Below, in pieces: positions 6,456-14,330 of a stretch of DNA of 25,720 nt; the stretch's first letter is position 1; each line of letters starts with the position of its first letter. Origin of the DNA: Coriobacteriia bacterium (GTDB lineage: Bacteria; Actinomycetota; Coriobacteriia; Coriobacteriales; QAMH01). Where the stretch lies: contig CAAEQF010000182.1 of NCBI GenBank assembly GCA_900758075.1, forward strand, positions 1-25,720, in the 5' to 3' direction. The position numbers were made by a program, and so were the translations under genes. The notes below the pieces were generated by a model. It did not search any database and was not told the origin of the DNA. It worked only from the letters and a program-made list of their open reading frames with translations.

Positions 6456-6900
6456 TTATTCTGTAAACAGATAAATATTTATGTATTAAGATTTCGATGT
6501 TTGGTCACGTCGGGTTTCAATAGTTTGAGAAGTAACGGCGCCTTTGTTGATTTGGCATTTGTCTGTTCAGACAATTCATCGCATTTATGTAGTGAAGCAT
6601 TATGAAGGATCTTCAATGTGATTTCATATACTTGCCTGTTTGCGTATTATGAGTTCAGGTTTAATCTGAGAGTAATCTTTCCAAATAATGAAGTAAATGG
6701 TAATGGTTTAGAATTGACTATTCCTTATTTCAACTATCAATTTCACTTCGATAAGATCTAAGAACCTTATGTTCAATCACATTCAATGAAGATGTTTAAG
6801 TTGGACTATGTAGGAAAGAGTCTCGATTAACGAATTAAGTGAATCAGCGCTTCGAATGAATGACTGTGAGCTCTGATTGTGGCTTTCCACGTTCTTCCTA

Positions 6901-6916
6901 TGTTCCACGTGAAACA
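6901..6916. promoter_or_regulatory. parS: parS site (one mismatch)
   Basis: It matches the parS consensus except for C at the fifth position, breaking symmetry in the left half-site. It is the first site of the cluster before parA. Confidence 0.8.
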
Positions 6917-6956
6917 TGATGTCCTTAACTTAATGAAAATAATTCAGGTTTCAGAC

Positions 6957-6972
6957 TGTTTCACGTGAAACA
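6957..6972. promoter_or_regulatory. parS: Perfect parS site
   Basis: The sequence is an exact 16-base palindromic parS, TGTTTCACGTGAAACA, and should be the strongest ParB nucleation site in the window. Confidence 0.92.
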
Positions 6973-7006
6973 GTCATTGTGTGTATAAGTCCGAATAATT
7001 GGAAGC

Positions 7007-7022
7007 GGTTTCACGTGAAACA
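7007..7022. promoter_or_regulatory. parS: parS site with perfect 14-base core
   Basis: Only the outermost base differs (G for T); the 14-base core GTTTCACGTGAAAC is perfect. It lies 50 bases after the perfect site. Confidence 0.88.
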
Positions 7023-7071
7023 TAGTGATAGTGCTAAGTGGTATGAAAGATTGAACATCAGGTTCATAACA

Positions 7072-7087
7072 AGTTGCACGTGAAACA
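7072..7087. promoter_or_regulatory. parS: Degenerate parS site nearest parA
   Basis: The right half-site CACGTGAAACA is intact while the left half has two changes. It lies about 85 bases before the chosen parA start, so it may also help ParB regulate its own operon. Confidence 0.65.
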
Positions 7088-7172
7088 AATATATCTGGTA
7101 ACACAATTCTATCTATGAAAAAATGGTTGAAGTGAAAAGCTCTTGAGCACAACAATTTCTGTGAGGAATCAA

Positions 7173-7991
7173 GTGGATTACAAGAAGAAGAAACGAAAAA
7201 ATCCAAACAAGCCTGGTATTGTTCTCGCAATTATCAACCAAAAGGGTGGAGTAGGGAAATCAACAACTTCCGTAAATCTCGCAGCAGCACTGGGAGAGAA
7301 GGGGAATAAAGTTCTCTTGGTGGACCTCGATCCTCAAGGCAACTCGACGAGCGGACTTGGTTTTGACAAAACCAACTGCGAGTTCTGCTCCTATGATTGT
7401 CTTCTGAACGATGATGTAAGCGCAGAACAAGTTGTTGTCGAAGTTGAGACTGAAAATGTTTGGCTAATTCCCGCAACAATTAAGCTTGCCGGTGCGGAAG
7501 CCGAGCTTGTACAAGTTATTGCTCGAGAATCACGTCTTAAAGAAGCAATTGACGAAGTCCGAGAATACTTTGACTACATTTTGATTGATTGCCCACCATC
7601 TCTTGGAATGCTAACTGTTAACGCGCTGACAGCTGCGAATCAGCTGATAATTCCAATACAATGTGAGTTTTATGCCCTCGAAGGTTTGTCGAAAATAATT
7701 GACTCGACGAATATGGTCAAAAAACGCCTCAACCCAAAGTTGGAAATATTTGGCGTGGTGATAACAATGTTCGACAGTAGAACATCTCTCGCGAAACAAG
7801 TGGCCGACGAAGTCGAATCGTTCTTTGGCGAGAAAGTATTTAAAACGAGAATTCCACGTACAGTAAGAATTTCTGAGGCTCCCGGGTTTGGGCAACCGAT
7901 TACCGAATATGATCCAAATGGCAAAGGAGCAATTGCATATAGGGATTTAGCCAGAGAAGTCATCCAACGATATAACAAGCTAAATAAATAG
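7173..7991 (+). CDS. parA: Chromosome partitioning ATPase ParA (Soj)
   Basis: ParA binds DNA as an ATP dimer and moves ParB-parS complexes to segregate origins. The product has the deviant Walker A KGGVGKST (residues 24-31), LVDLDPQGN, and Walker B-type LIDCPPSLG, followed by the family block PIQCEFYALEGL. I chose GTG 7173, preceded by GAGGAA at 7163-7168. TTG 7143 in the same frame adds ten residues but has no ribosome-binding site. A basic stretch (YKKKKRK) at the N-terminus may contact DNA. parB follows 10 bases later as one operon. The base composition is AT-rich. Confidence 0.96.
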   Translation: MDYKKKKRKNPNKPGIVLAIINQKGGVGKSTTSVNLAAALGEKGNKVLLVDLDPQGNSTSGLGFDKTNCEFCSYDCLLNDDVSAEQVVVEVETENVWLIPATIKLAGAEAELVQVIARESRLKEAIDEVREYFDYILIDCPPSLGMLTVNALTAANQLIIPIQCEFYALEGLSKIIDSTNMVKKRLNPKLEIFGVVITMFDSRTSLAKQVADEVESFFGEKVFKTRIPRTVRISEAPGFGQPITEYDPNGKGAIAYRDLAREVIQRYNKLNK

Positions 7992-8001
7992 CAATGGGGG
8001 A

Positions 8002-8862
8002 ATGATGGCAAGGAAAACAAAGGGCGGCTTGGGGAAAGGTCTGAATGCCCTAATAGCAGATGCGACAATCGAATCTGGAACAAGCAATGCCCAAGACGAG
8101 CTGTCTCTGGATGATATTGTTCCCAACCCTAATCAGCCGAGAACGAACTTTAATGAAGACGAACTGGCGGATTTGGCGGACTCAATCAAGAAAGAAGGTT
8201 TGCTCCAGCCTATTCTTGTACGTCCCTGGCAAGGAAAATATCAAATTGTTGCGGGAGAGCGCAGGTGGCAAGCTTGTAAAATTGCCGGATTAGATCAGGT
8301 TCCTGTTCGAGTCGTCGATATGGACGATCAGAAGACGCTTCGTGTTGCTCTCATCGAAAACCTTCAGCGTAGTGACTTGAATGCAATTGAAGAAGCGCGA
8401 GGATACAAGGAGCTTATGAAGGCTGGTGGCTACACGCATGCGGAAGTAGCCGAGGCGGTCTCCAAGTCTCGTTCAACGATTTCAAACTCATTGAGGTTGC
8501 TTGATCTGCCTGAAGTCGTCCAGACAATGATTTATGACGGAAAACTCAGTGCTGGACATGCCCGGGCAATACTTTCAATTCCTGATGAGGAAAAGCGAAT
8601 TGCACTGACGGAAAAGATTGTGAGAGAAAACCTATCTGTTCGTGAGGCCGAAAACATTGCACGCTTAATTGGTAATGGAGAGATTGAAAGAGCAAAACGT
8701 GTTCCATTGCCACGATCGTACAAGATTGTTGCTAAGGAACTCAAGAAGCAATTGGACACACCAGTGCGCGTGAAGACCACGGGCGGCAAAAATAAAATTG
8801 AAATTGAGTTCAAAGATGAAGATGACCTTGAGAGAATCTATAATCTGCTGAAGGTCATATAA
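8002..8862 (+). CDS. parB: Chromosome partitioning protein ParB (Spo0J)
   Basis: ParB is the parS-binding CTP clamp that spreads around the origin. The 286-residue protein has the basic leader (KTKGGLGKGLNALI) that stimulates ParA, the CTP-binding domain with NPNQPRTNF, GERRWQAC and ENLQRSDLNAIEEA, and a helix-turn-helix region (YTHAEVAEAVSKSRSTISNSLRLL, written by its ends). A C-terminal dimerisation segment follows. The family motif GERRxRA reads GERRWQA here. Two adjacent ATGs (8002, 8005) follow GGGGGA. Five parS-like sites upstream are its targets. Confidence 0.97.
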   Translation: MMARKTKGGLGKGLNALIADATIESGTSNAQDELSLDDIVPNPNQPRTNFNEDELADLADSIKKEGLLQPILVRPWQGKYQIVAGERRWQACKIAGLDQVPVRVVDMDDQKTLRVALIENLQRSDLNAIEEARGYKELMKAGGYTHAEVAEAVSKSRSTISNSLRLLDLPEVVQTMIYDGKLSAGHARAILSIPDEEKRIALTEKIVRENLSVREAENIARLIGNGEIERAKRVPLPRSYKIVAKELKKQLDTPVRVKTTGGKNKIEIEFKDEDDLERIYNLLKVI

Positions 8863-8863
8863 G

Positions 8864-9736
8864 TTACGCTTCGTTGATTCTTTTGATGAGGAACTTCCTG
8901 ATGCCTTCAGGAGGTTCCTCATCCATTTTAAGGTCGTTGAATTTGATATAGGCCTCAATGTTTTCAACGACTCGTGCGGCGAGACTGTGTCCTTTTTTCA
9001 GCATTCGAATATTAATTGCGCGGTGATCGTCTTTATCCGTAGAACGCTTCACTAGTTTCTTGCTCTCGAGCTTGTCTGTGCAGAGCGTGAGGATATTTTG
9101 ACGGATGCTTAGCTCATGACTGATGTAGCTCAGATGCTTTCCTTTGGTAGCGAACTCGAGATAGCAGAGAACTCGTGCTTCATTGAATGTGAGCCCCAGT
9201 TCTTTGCAGCGCTGCGACATCGCAATGATGATGAAGCGGGCAGTAATCAGACATGACGCCTCGGTAGCAAAGGGCTCTTCAAAACCCGAGAGCTTCAGAT
9301 ATTCTGAGTAGCTGACGACCGGATGCTGAAGACGTTTGAGTTCCCCTTCCGTAAGAATCTCATGGATGCGATCTAGATAGATTTTTATCACGCCCATGAC
9401 CTGTTGAAATGCCTCACAACCTGTCTGGGTAAGTGAGACAATTACCTTACGTTTGTCAGAGTCGGTCGAGCAGCGTGTGACATAGTCTTTCTCGTTGAGA
9501 TGTTTGACGGCTGCTGTACAGGTGTTTGACTTGAGATGTGACTCACGAGCGAGGACGGTCATCGGAATCCCATCATGATGAGAGGCAATAACCGTAATAA
9601 CGCACGCTTGAGTTATATTCAAATTAAGCTTCTGCTTAAATAGAAGATCCAGGTCACCGACAATAATCGAGTACGTGGTAGCCCACCGGAAATATGATGC
9701 TGCTTTTGAAAAGTCTTCCAACAGAAACCTCAACAC
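8864..9736 (-). CDS. Tandem MarR-like winged-helix regulator
   Basis: The 290-residue protein contains two MarR-type DNA-binding domains in one chain. The first (about 40-120) has the helix-turn-helix MTVLARESHLKSNTCTAAVK and wing DSDKRKVIVSLTQTG; the second (about 180-265) has SYISHELSIRQNILTLCTDK and wing DKDDHRAINIRMLKKG. MarR proteins are normally single-domain homodimers, so this could act as an internal pseudo-dimer. No ligand can be inferred. The start is uncertain: GTG 9736 is the longest, and TTGs at 9733 and 9721 are alternatives. It converges on parB with a one-base gap and is AT-rich like parAB. Confidence 0.8.
   Translation of the reverse strand: MLRFLLEDFSKAASYFRWATTYSIIVGDLDLLFKQKLNLNITQACVITVIASHHDGIPMTVLARESHLKSNTCTAAVKHLNEKDYVTRCSTDSDKRKVIVSLTQTGCEAFQQVMGVIKIYLDRIHEILTEGELKRLQHPVVSYSEYLKLSGFEEPFATEASCLITARFIIIAMSQRCKELGLTFNEARVLCYLEFATKGKHLSYISHELSIRQNILTLCTDKLESKKLVKRSTDKDDHRAINIRMLKKGHSLAARVVENIEAYIKFNDLKMDEEPPEGIRKFLIKRINEA
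8885..8923. terminator. Terminator-like hairpin shared by parB and the convergent regulator
   Basis: Positions 8885-8901 pair with 8907-8923 over 17 positions with one U-G, enclosing a 5-base loop; ATTTTA follows on the plus strand. It starts 22 bases after the parB stop and lies inside the last codons of the leftward MarR-type gene. It may end parB transcripts while being coding on the other strand. Confidence 0.6.
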
Positions 9737-9795
9737 CTATCAAGTGCTCGTCTTTATAAAAAGTAGCTTTAAAACAACGATAGATAAAAATATGT

Positions 9796-9825
9796 ATTAT
9801 GCACGAAAACGCGCAGTTAATACAA
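9796..9825 (-). promoter_or_regulatory. Promoter of the tandem MarR gene
   Basis: On the minus strand TTGTAT (9820-9825) and CATAAT (9796-9801) are 18 bases apart in the AT-rich gap between rlmN and the regulator. The predicted leader is about 50 bases. Confidence 0.55.
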
Positions 9826-9856
9826 AAGCTGCTGGCTAATTGCGTAAGGGAAAAAG

Positions 9857-10909
9857 CTATTTCGCAAGACGTTGTTTGAGCTGGCCACACGCACCATCGA
9901 TATCGCCACCGCGCGAAGATCGTATAGAGACCTCAATCCCTCGGTTTGCAAGCTCGTTCTCGAATTCTTTCATATGCTTGGATGGTTCGAGTAACAAAGA
10001 ACTGTCATCAAGCGAAGAACGGTCGATGGGGTTGAGGGGTATGAGGTTGACGTGGCACAGCATGCCCCGACAAAACTCAGCCAGGGAATCGATATCTGCG
10101 AACGTGTCATTTGTGTCGTTGATGAGAGCATACTCCAGCGTTGGACGGCGCTTGGTTTTCTCGCCGTAGTCTTTGATGGCGTTTTTGAGTGCTGCAAGTT
10201 TGCTGTTCTGGACACCAGGCATGAGTTCATCGCGAACTTCCTGAATAGAGCTGTGGAGAGAGATTGCGAGTGTGAATTGCTCGGGTTCCTCGGAGAATCT
10301 CTGAATGCCATCAATGAGGCCGCAGGTGGAGACGGTGATATGGCGGGCGCCGATTTCCATTCCATCTGCAGAGTTGAGATAGCGAAGCGCCGCCAGTACA
10401 TTGTCATAGTTGAGGAACGGCTCTCCCTGGCCCATAGCCACTGCGTTGCTCACGCGCTGCTCAAAATCTTCGCCCACAAGACGAACCTGATCGTAGATTT
10501 CTCCCACGGTAAGGTTTCTCGTGAAACCACCTTGGCCCGTCGCGCAGAACGAGCAGTTCATGGGGCACCCCGCCTGAGTTGAGAAGCAGACGGTCAAACG
10601 CGTACCATCCTTTGAAGGTATACCGACTGACTCGACGGTGGCGCCATCATCGAGGCGGAACAAATACTTGCGCGTACCGTCTTGAGATACCTGCTTTGCC
10701 TCAAGAGAAGGTACTCCAATGAAGTAGTCTTCGGCAAGGTTTGTTCTGAGCGCAGAAGAAAGGTTGCTCATCTCTTCGAATGTCGAGGCCCCGCGCTTGT
10801 ACAGCCACTGTTCGAGCTGGCGAACTCTAAACCGAGGTTCGCCCATCTGCTTGAGCAAGGACTCGAGCTCGCTGTGGTTCAAGGACTTGATGTCGACGGG
10901 ATTCGGCAT
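9857..10909 (-). CDS. rlmN: Dual-specificity 23S rRNA/tRNA adenine C2-methyltransferase RlmN
   Basis: RlmN is a radical SAM enzyme that methylates A2503 of 23S rRNA and A37 of some tRNAs. The 350-residue product has the CxxxCxxC cluster motif at C115, C119 and C122 within GCPMNCSFCATGQGG. It also has the two mechanistic cysteines, C108 (TVCFST) and C341 (DGACGQL). MGQGEPFLNY and SLHS are further family blocks. I chose ATG 10909, preceded by GGGGAG. The frame stays open far upstream, but that part lies opposite the ligase gene and is not coding. It is RlmN rather than Cfr by context and style. Confidence 0.95.
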   Translation of the reverse strand: MPNPVDIKSLNHSELESLLKQMGEPRFRVRQLEQWLYKRGASTFEEMSNLSSALRTNLAEDYFIGVPSLEAKQVSQDGTRKYLFRLDDGATVESVGIPSKDGTRLTVCFSTQAGCPMNCSFCATGQGGFTRNLTVGEIYDQVRLVGEDFEQRVSNAVAMGQGEPFLNYDNVLAALRYLNSADGMEIGARHITVSTCGLIDGIQRFSEEPEQFTLAISLHSSIQEVRDELMPGVQNSKLAALKNAIKDYGEKTKRRPTLEYALINDTNDTFADIDSLAEFCRGMLCHVNLIPLNPIDRSSLDDSSLLLEPSKHMKEFENELANRGIEVSIRSSRGGDIDGACGQLKQRLAK

Positions 10910-11038
10910 GGTTAGGTTCTCCCCAATATGGACGATTGCATGGCTGTAAGATAACATCAACATACTGATGAGAGCTATCTCAAGCGTGTATTTTGCGTCC
11001 GTTTTGCTACGCAATTGATAATAATCCGAGAGGTATTG

Positions 11039-12004
11039 ATGATGATCGCGACAAAGCCGTGTGTTCCCGAACAAACCAAGGTAACCCTCCTGAAGGGGGG
11101 GAAGAGTGGCGAGCGTGAAATATCGCTGGCCTCGGGGGCTGCCTGTGCAGGGGCGCTGAGAGACGAGGGGTTTCCCGTTGTCGAGATTGACACGGCAGAC
11201 TCCGATATGCTCCAGCAGATTCTCGACTCCAAGCCTGACGTGGTGTTTCTCGCGTTGCACGGCAAGGATGGTGAAGACGGCTGCATGCAGGGCTTCCTCG
11301 AATTGATGGAAGTGCCCTACACGGGGCCCGGCGTTTTGGCAAGTGCGCTTGCCATGGACAAGGTAAAGGCGAAGGTCATGTACCGTGCGGCGGGGCTTCC
11401 CACTGCACAATCGCTCACGCTTTTGGCTGGTGAGGACTACGACCCGAAGGCAATCGTCGACGTTGTCGGCGAGAAGTGCGTGGTCAAGCCTGCGCACGAA
11501 GGGTCTGCACTCGGCGTCCACATCGTCGAGGGTGCAGAGGAGCTTGGGGCGGCGATTGCCGAGGCTTTCCAGCATGATACCGAGGTCCTCGTCGAGAGCT
11601 TTGTCGCCGGCACAGAGATAACTGTGGCGGTGCTGGGCAACGACCACCCCGAAGTGCTCCCCATCATAGAAATCGTCCCGCAGGAGTCGAGCGAGTTCTA
11701 CGACTTTGAGGCCAAATATGCAGCGGGCGGTGCGACGCATATCTGTCCTGCGCGCCTCGGCGACGAGACGACTGAGCTCTGCAAGCAATATGCGCTGCGC
11801 GCTCACGATGCACTGGGGTGCAGGTGCGTGTCGCGTACCGATATGATTATCGACGCACAGGGCAAGCCCTGGCTGCTAGAGACCAACACGATCCCCGGGA
11901 TGACGGCCACGTCGCTGCTTCCCGACGCTGCATCCAAGGTGGGTCTCGAGTTTGGGCCGCTGTGCCGCAAAATCGTCGAGCTCGCTCTTGAAAACACCCG
12001 CTAG
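11039..12004 (+). CDS. ddl: D-alanine-D-alanine ligase
   Basis: Ddl joins two D-alanines with ATP for the peptidoglycan stem peptide. The 321-residue ATP-grasp protein shows the N-terminal GGKSGEREISLASG, HGKDGEDGCMQGFLE followed by YTGPGVLASALAMDK, the ATP-binding KPAHEGSALGV, FYDFEAKY, and the metal-binding block ETNTIPGMTATSLLP. The tyrosine context fits a D-Ala-D-Ala rather than D-Ala-D-Lac enzyme. GAGAGG (11028-11033) supports ATG 11039, with ATG 11042 as alternative. It is divergent from rlmN and followed by a strong terminator. Confidence 0.95.
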   Translation: MMIATKPCVPEQTKVTLLKGGKSGEREISLASGAACAGALRDEGFPVVEIDTADSDMLQQILDSKPDVVFLALHGKDGEDGCMQGFLELMEVPYTGPGVLASALAMDKVKAKVMYRAAGLPTAQSLTLLAGEDYDPKAIVDVVGEKCVVKPAHEGSALGVHIVEGAEELGAAIAEAFQHDTEVLVESFVAGTEITVAVLGNDHPEVLPIIEIVPQESSEFYDFEAKYAAGGATHICPARLGDETTELCKQYALRAHDALGCRCVSRTDMIIDAQGKPWLLETNTIPGMTATSLLPDAASKVGLEFGPLCRKIVELALENTR

Positions 12005-12036
12005 ACTTTGTCTGCAACATAGTTTTGGCACCAGGG

Positions 12037-12060
12037 GATGCGCTCTTTCGAGAGCGCATC
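12037..12060 (+). terminator. Terminator after the D-Ala-D-Ala ligase
   Basis: GATGCGCTCT and AGAGCGCATC form ten perfect pairs closed by a TTCG tetraloop, followed by TACTCTTTT. It separates the ligase gene from the por operon. Confidence 0.85.
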
Positions 12061-12225
12061 TACTCTTTTGGTGGACAATTGGTGTGAACGTGGCTTTTGC
12101 TCGAACCATACAGAAAAACCCTCTTCCCTTTTGCGAGTTGTTTCTTGTTTGCATCGATGCGTATGAGTACGCTGGAACAGCTTTATCTTTTGTTTGGTTC
12201 GAGAGAAGAGGAAAGGAGATACCCG

Positions 12226-12798
12226 ATGTCTGAACTAGTCGAGATTCGCTGGCACGCACGCGCCGGACAGGGTGCGGTAACGGCGGCAAAGCTCGTGGCA
12301 GAGACGGCGCTTTCGCAGGGCCGCTATATGCAAGCGATGCCAGAGTACGGACCCGAGAGGACAGGTGCTCCGCTTAAGGCGTATACCCGCGTATGCGATA
12401 CGCCCATTGAAGTGCACAACAACATCACCAACCCTCAAATAGTGGTAGTCCTTGACGAGACGCTTCTCGACCTCGAGAACGTCACCGAGGGGATGGCGCA
12501 AGATGGTACGGTCATTCTCAACACGCGTATGACGCCGGCGGAGGCCCGCGAAAAGCTGGGAGTCTCCGACCAGGTCACCGTTGCGACAGTCGATGCATCC
12601 GGTATTGCGATGGCAACTATCCATCGCAATATCCCCAACACTCCTATCGTCGCCGCATTGTCCAAGGTCACAGATGTAATACCGTACGACGAATTTGTTC
12701 AGCATCTGAAGACCACCTTTGGCAAGAAGTTCAGCCAGCAGATCATCGATGCGAACCTCGAATCTGTGAAGCGCGCCTACGAGGAGGTGCAGCAGTAA
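12226..12798 (+). CDS. porC: Pyruvate:ferredoxin oxidoreductase, gamma subunit
   Basis: The 190-residue protein opens with EIRWHARAGQGAVTAAKLVAE, the typical start of 2-oxoacid:ferredoxin oxidoreductase gamma subunits, and continues with MPEYGPERTGAPLKAYTRV. It is the small catalytic-core subunit of the four-part complex that oxidises pyruvate to acetyl-CoA and reduces ferredoxin in anaerobes. AAGGAG 7 bases upstream supports ATG 12226; the frame is open further upstream without support. Its stop overlaps the delta start (TAATG). The order gamma-delta-alpha-beta is the usual one for four-subunit enzymes. Pyruvate as substrate is likely; another 2-oxoacid cannot be excluded. Confidence 0.9.
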   Translation: MSELVEIRWHARAGQGAVTAAKLVAETALSQGRYMQAMPEYGPERTGAPLKAYTRVCDTPIEVHNNITNPQIVVVLDETLLDLENVTEGMAQDGTVILNTRMTPAEAREKLGVSDQVTVATVDASGIAMATIHRNIPNTPIVAALSKVTDVIPYDEFVQHLKTTFGKKFSQQIIDANLESVKRAYEEVQQ

Positions 12799-13121
12799 TG
12801 AGCGAGAAGTGGAATACCGATAACTTCACCGAGTGGAAGGCAGAGGATTTCCCGATTGGCGCCGTGTGCGTGGACGGCGGCAATTCCGTCGAGTACATCA
12901 CCGGCGGCTGGCGTGCCGAGCGCCCCGTCTGGACGCAGGAAAACTGCAAGAACTGCATGCTGTGCTGGGTCGTGTGCCCCGACTCCTCCATCCTCACCGC
13001 CGATGGCAAGATGACCGGTATCGACTACGACCACTGCAAGGGCTGCGGCGTTTGCGTGAAGGAATGCAAGTTCGGTGCCCTCGAGCTCGTCCTCGAGGCC
13101 GATGCCAAGGAGGCGGAATAG
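12798..13121 (+). CDS. porD: Pyruvate:ferredoxin oxidoreductase, delta (ferredoxin-like) subunit
   Basis: The 107-residue protein carries two four-cysteine clusters, ENCKNCMLCWVVCPDS and DHCKGCGVCVKECKFG, for two [4Fe-4S] centres that pass electrons from the thiamine site to external ferredoxin. An N-terminal segment of about 45 residues precedes the clusters. It overlaps the gamma stop by one base and the alpha subunit begins 3 bases after its stop, so all four genes are tightly coupled. Confidence 0.93.
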   Translation: MSEKWNTDNFTEWKAEDFPIGAVCVDGGNSVEYITGGWRAERPVWTQENCKNCMLCWVVCPDSSILTADGKMTGIDYDHCKGCGVCVKECKFGALELVLEADAKEAE

Positions 13122-13124
13122 ACG

Positions 13125-14315
13125 ATGGCAGATAACGCAGAACAGAAAATCGTTTCCGCAACCGGCAACATGATGATCACCGAGGCGTTTCGCCAGGCTG
13201 ATCCGGATGTTGTGTGTGCATATCCCATCACCCCGCAGACCACCATCGTCGAGGGGTTTGCCAAGTGCGTGGCAAACGGCCAGGTCCACACCGAGTTCGT
13301 GACGGTCGAATCTGAGCATTCGTCGATGTCGGCATGCATCGGCTCTGCCCAGGCGGGCGCACGCACCTTCACGGCGACCTCGTCTCAGGGCCTTGCCTAC
13401 ATGTACGAAGAGTTGCCGATTGCCGCCGGCATGCGCCTGCCCATCGTCATGGCAAACGCAAACCGTGCGATCTCTGCCCCCATCAACATCCACTGCGACC
13501 ACTCCGACGTCATGGGCGCCCGCGATACGGGCTGGCTGCTCTTCTTTGCCGAAGACGCCCAGGAGGCCTACGACAACACGATGATTGCGATTCGCACCGC
13601 CGAGGACAAAGACGTGCAGCTGCCCGTCATGACCACGCTCGACGGTTTCATCACCACGCACGCCATGGAGCGTGCGGAGCTCATGAACGACGAGACGGCC
13701 AAGGAGTTCTTGGGCGAGCGCACGCCGTTCTATCCGCTGCTCGATACCGAGAATCCCATCGCCGCGGGCATGTTTGCCGACCAGGACAGCTATTTCGAGC
13801 TGCACAAAGCGCTGCGCGATGCCGTGACGGCCTCCAAGCCTGTCATCAAGCGCATCGGCGACGAGTGGGCGGAGCTCTCTGGCCGCCCGTTCGACTTCGT
13901 CGACGCATGGGGCTGCGATGATGCGGACTACATCATCGTCGTGCTTGGCTCGGCAGCCGGCAACGCGCGCCATCAGGCACGCTTGCTGCGCGAGAAGGGC
14001 GTCAAGGCAGGCGTCGCGCGCATCCGCGTCTTCCGCCCGTTCCCGTACGAGGAGCTCGTCGCGGCGCTGCACGGTGCGAAGGCAGTTGCCGTGCTCGACC
14101 GTTCCGAGAACTTCGGCGGCGAATATGGCCCCGTCGGTCTCGAGGTCGCGACTGCGCTCTACAACGCCAAGGAAACTATCCCGCTCAAGAACTACATGTT
14201 CGGCTTGGGTGGCCACGATGTCACGCTCGAGCAGATGGAACAGGTCTACGAGGACTTGGAGAAGCTCGCGGCGGGCACCATCGACGGTTCCATCGAATAT
14301 CTCGGAAACAGATAA
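13125..14315 (+). CDS. porA: Pyruvate:ferredoxin oxidoreductase, alpha subunit
   Basis: The 396-residue protein has the alpha-subunit signature AYPITPQT near residue 30, the EHSSMSACIGSAQAGAR block, and NRAISAPINIHCDHSDVM, which is typical for pyruvate-specific PorA. The C-terminal part (VLDRSENFGGEYGPV) completes the transketolase-like C-domain. It forms the pyrimidine-side part of the thiamine diphosphate site with the beta subunit. GC-rich codon use contrasts with parAB. Confidence 0.95.
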   Translation: MADNAEQKIVSATGNMMITEAFRQADPDVVCAYPITPQTTIVEGFAKCVANGQVHTEFVTVESEHSSMSACIGSAQAGARTFTATSSQGLAYMYEELPIAAGMRLPIVMANANRAISAPINIHCDHSDVMGARDTGWLLFFAEDAQEAYDNTMIAIRTAEDKDVQLPVMTTLDGFITTHAMERAELMNDETAKEFLGERTPFYPLLDTENPIAAGMFADQDSYFELHKALRDAVTASKPVIKRIGDEWAELSGRPFDFVDAWGCDDADYIIVVLGSAAGNARHQARLLREKGVKAGVARIRVFRPFPYEELVAALHGAKAVAVLDRSENFGGEYGPVGLEVATALYNAKETIPLKNYMFGLGGHDVTLEQMEQVYEDLEKLAAGTIDGSIEYLGNR

Positions 14316-14330
14316 GGAGGGGAGGAAACA

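Larger units (their letters stand above)
6361..7172. other. AT-rich gene-free parS region
   Basis: No credible gene is seen here. Open frames are short, lack ribosome-binding sites and have no recognisable protein. The stretch is visibly AT-rich compared with both sides and contains the rsmG terminator at its left end and five parS-like sites, four of them concentrated in 6901-7087 just before parA. It is most likely a centromere-like loading platform for ParB. Confidence 0.7.

Noticed and set aside
6405..6605. 66-codon open frame in the parS region
   Set aside because: It starts inside the rsmG terminator, lacks a ribosome-binding site, crosses a parS site and has no recognisable family.
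10993..11022. TTGCGT and GATAAT at 18-base spacing before the ligase
   Set aside because: The implied transcription start falls within the ribosome-binding site, so it is unlikely to be the working promoter.
10910..11806. The rlmN frame stays open for about 300 codons upstream, opposite the ligase gene
   Set aside because: The family's normal start is ATG 10909 with a ribosome-binding site; the extension has no known motif and mirrors codon bias of ddl on the other strand.
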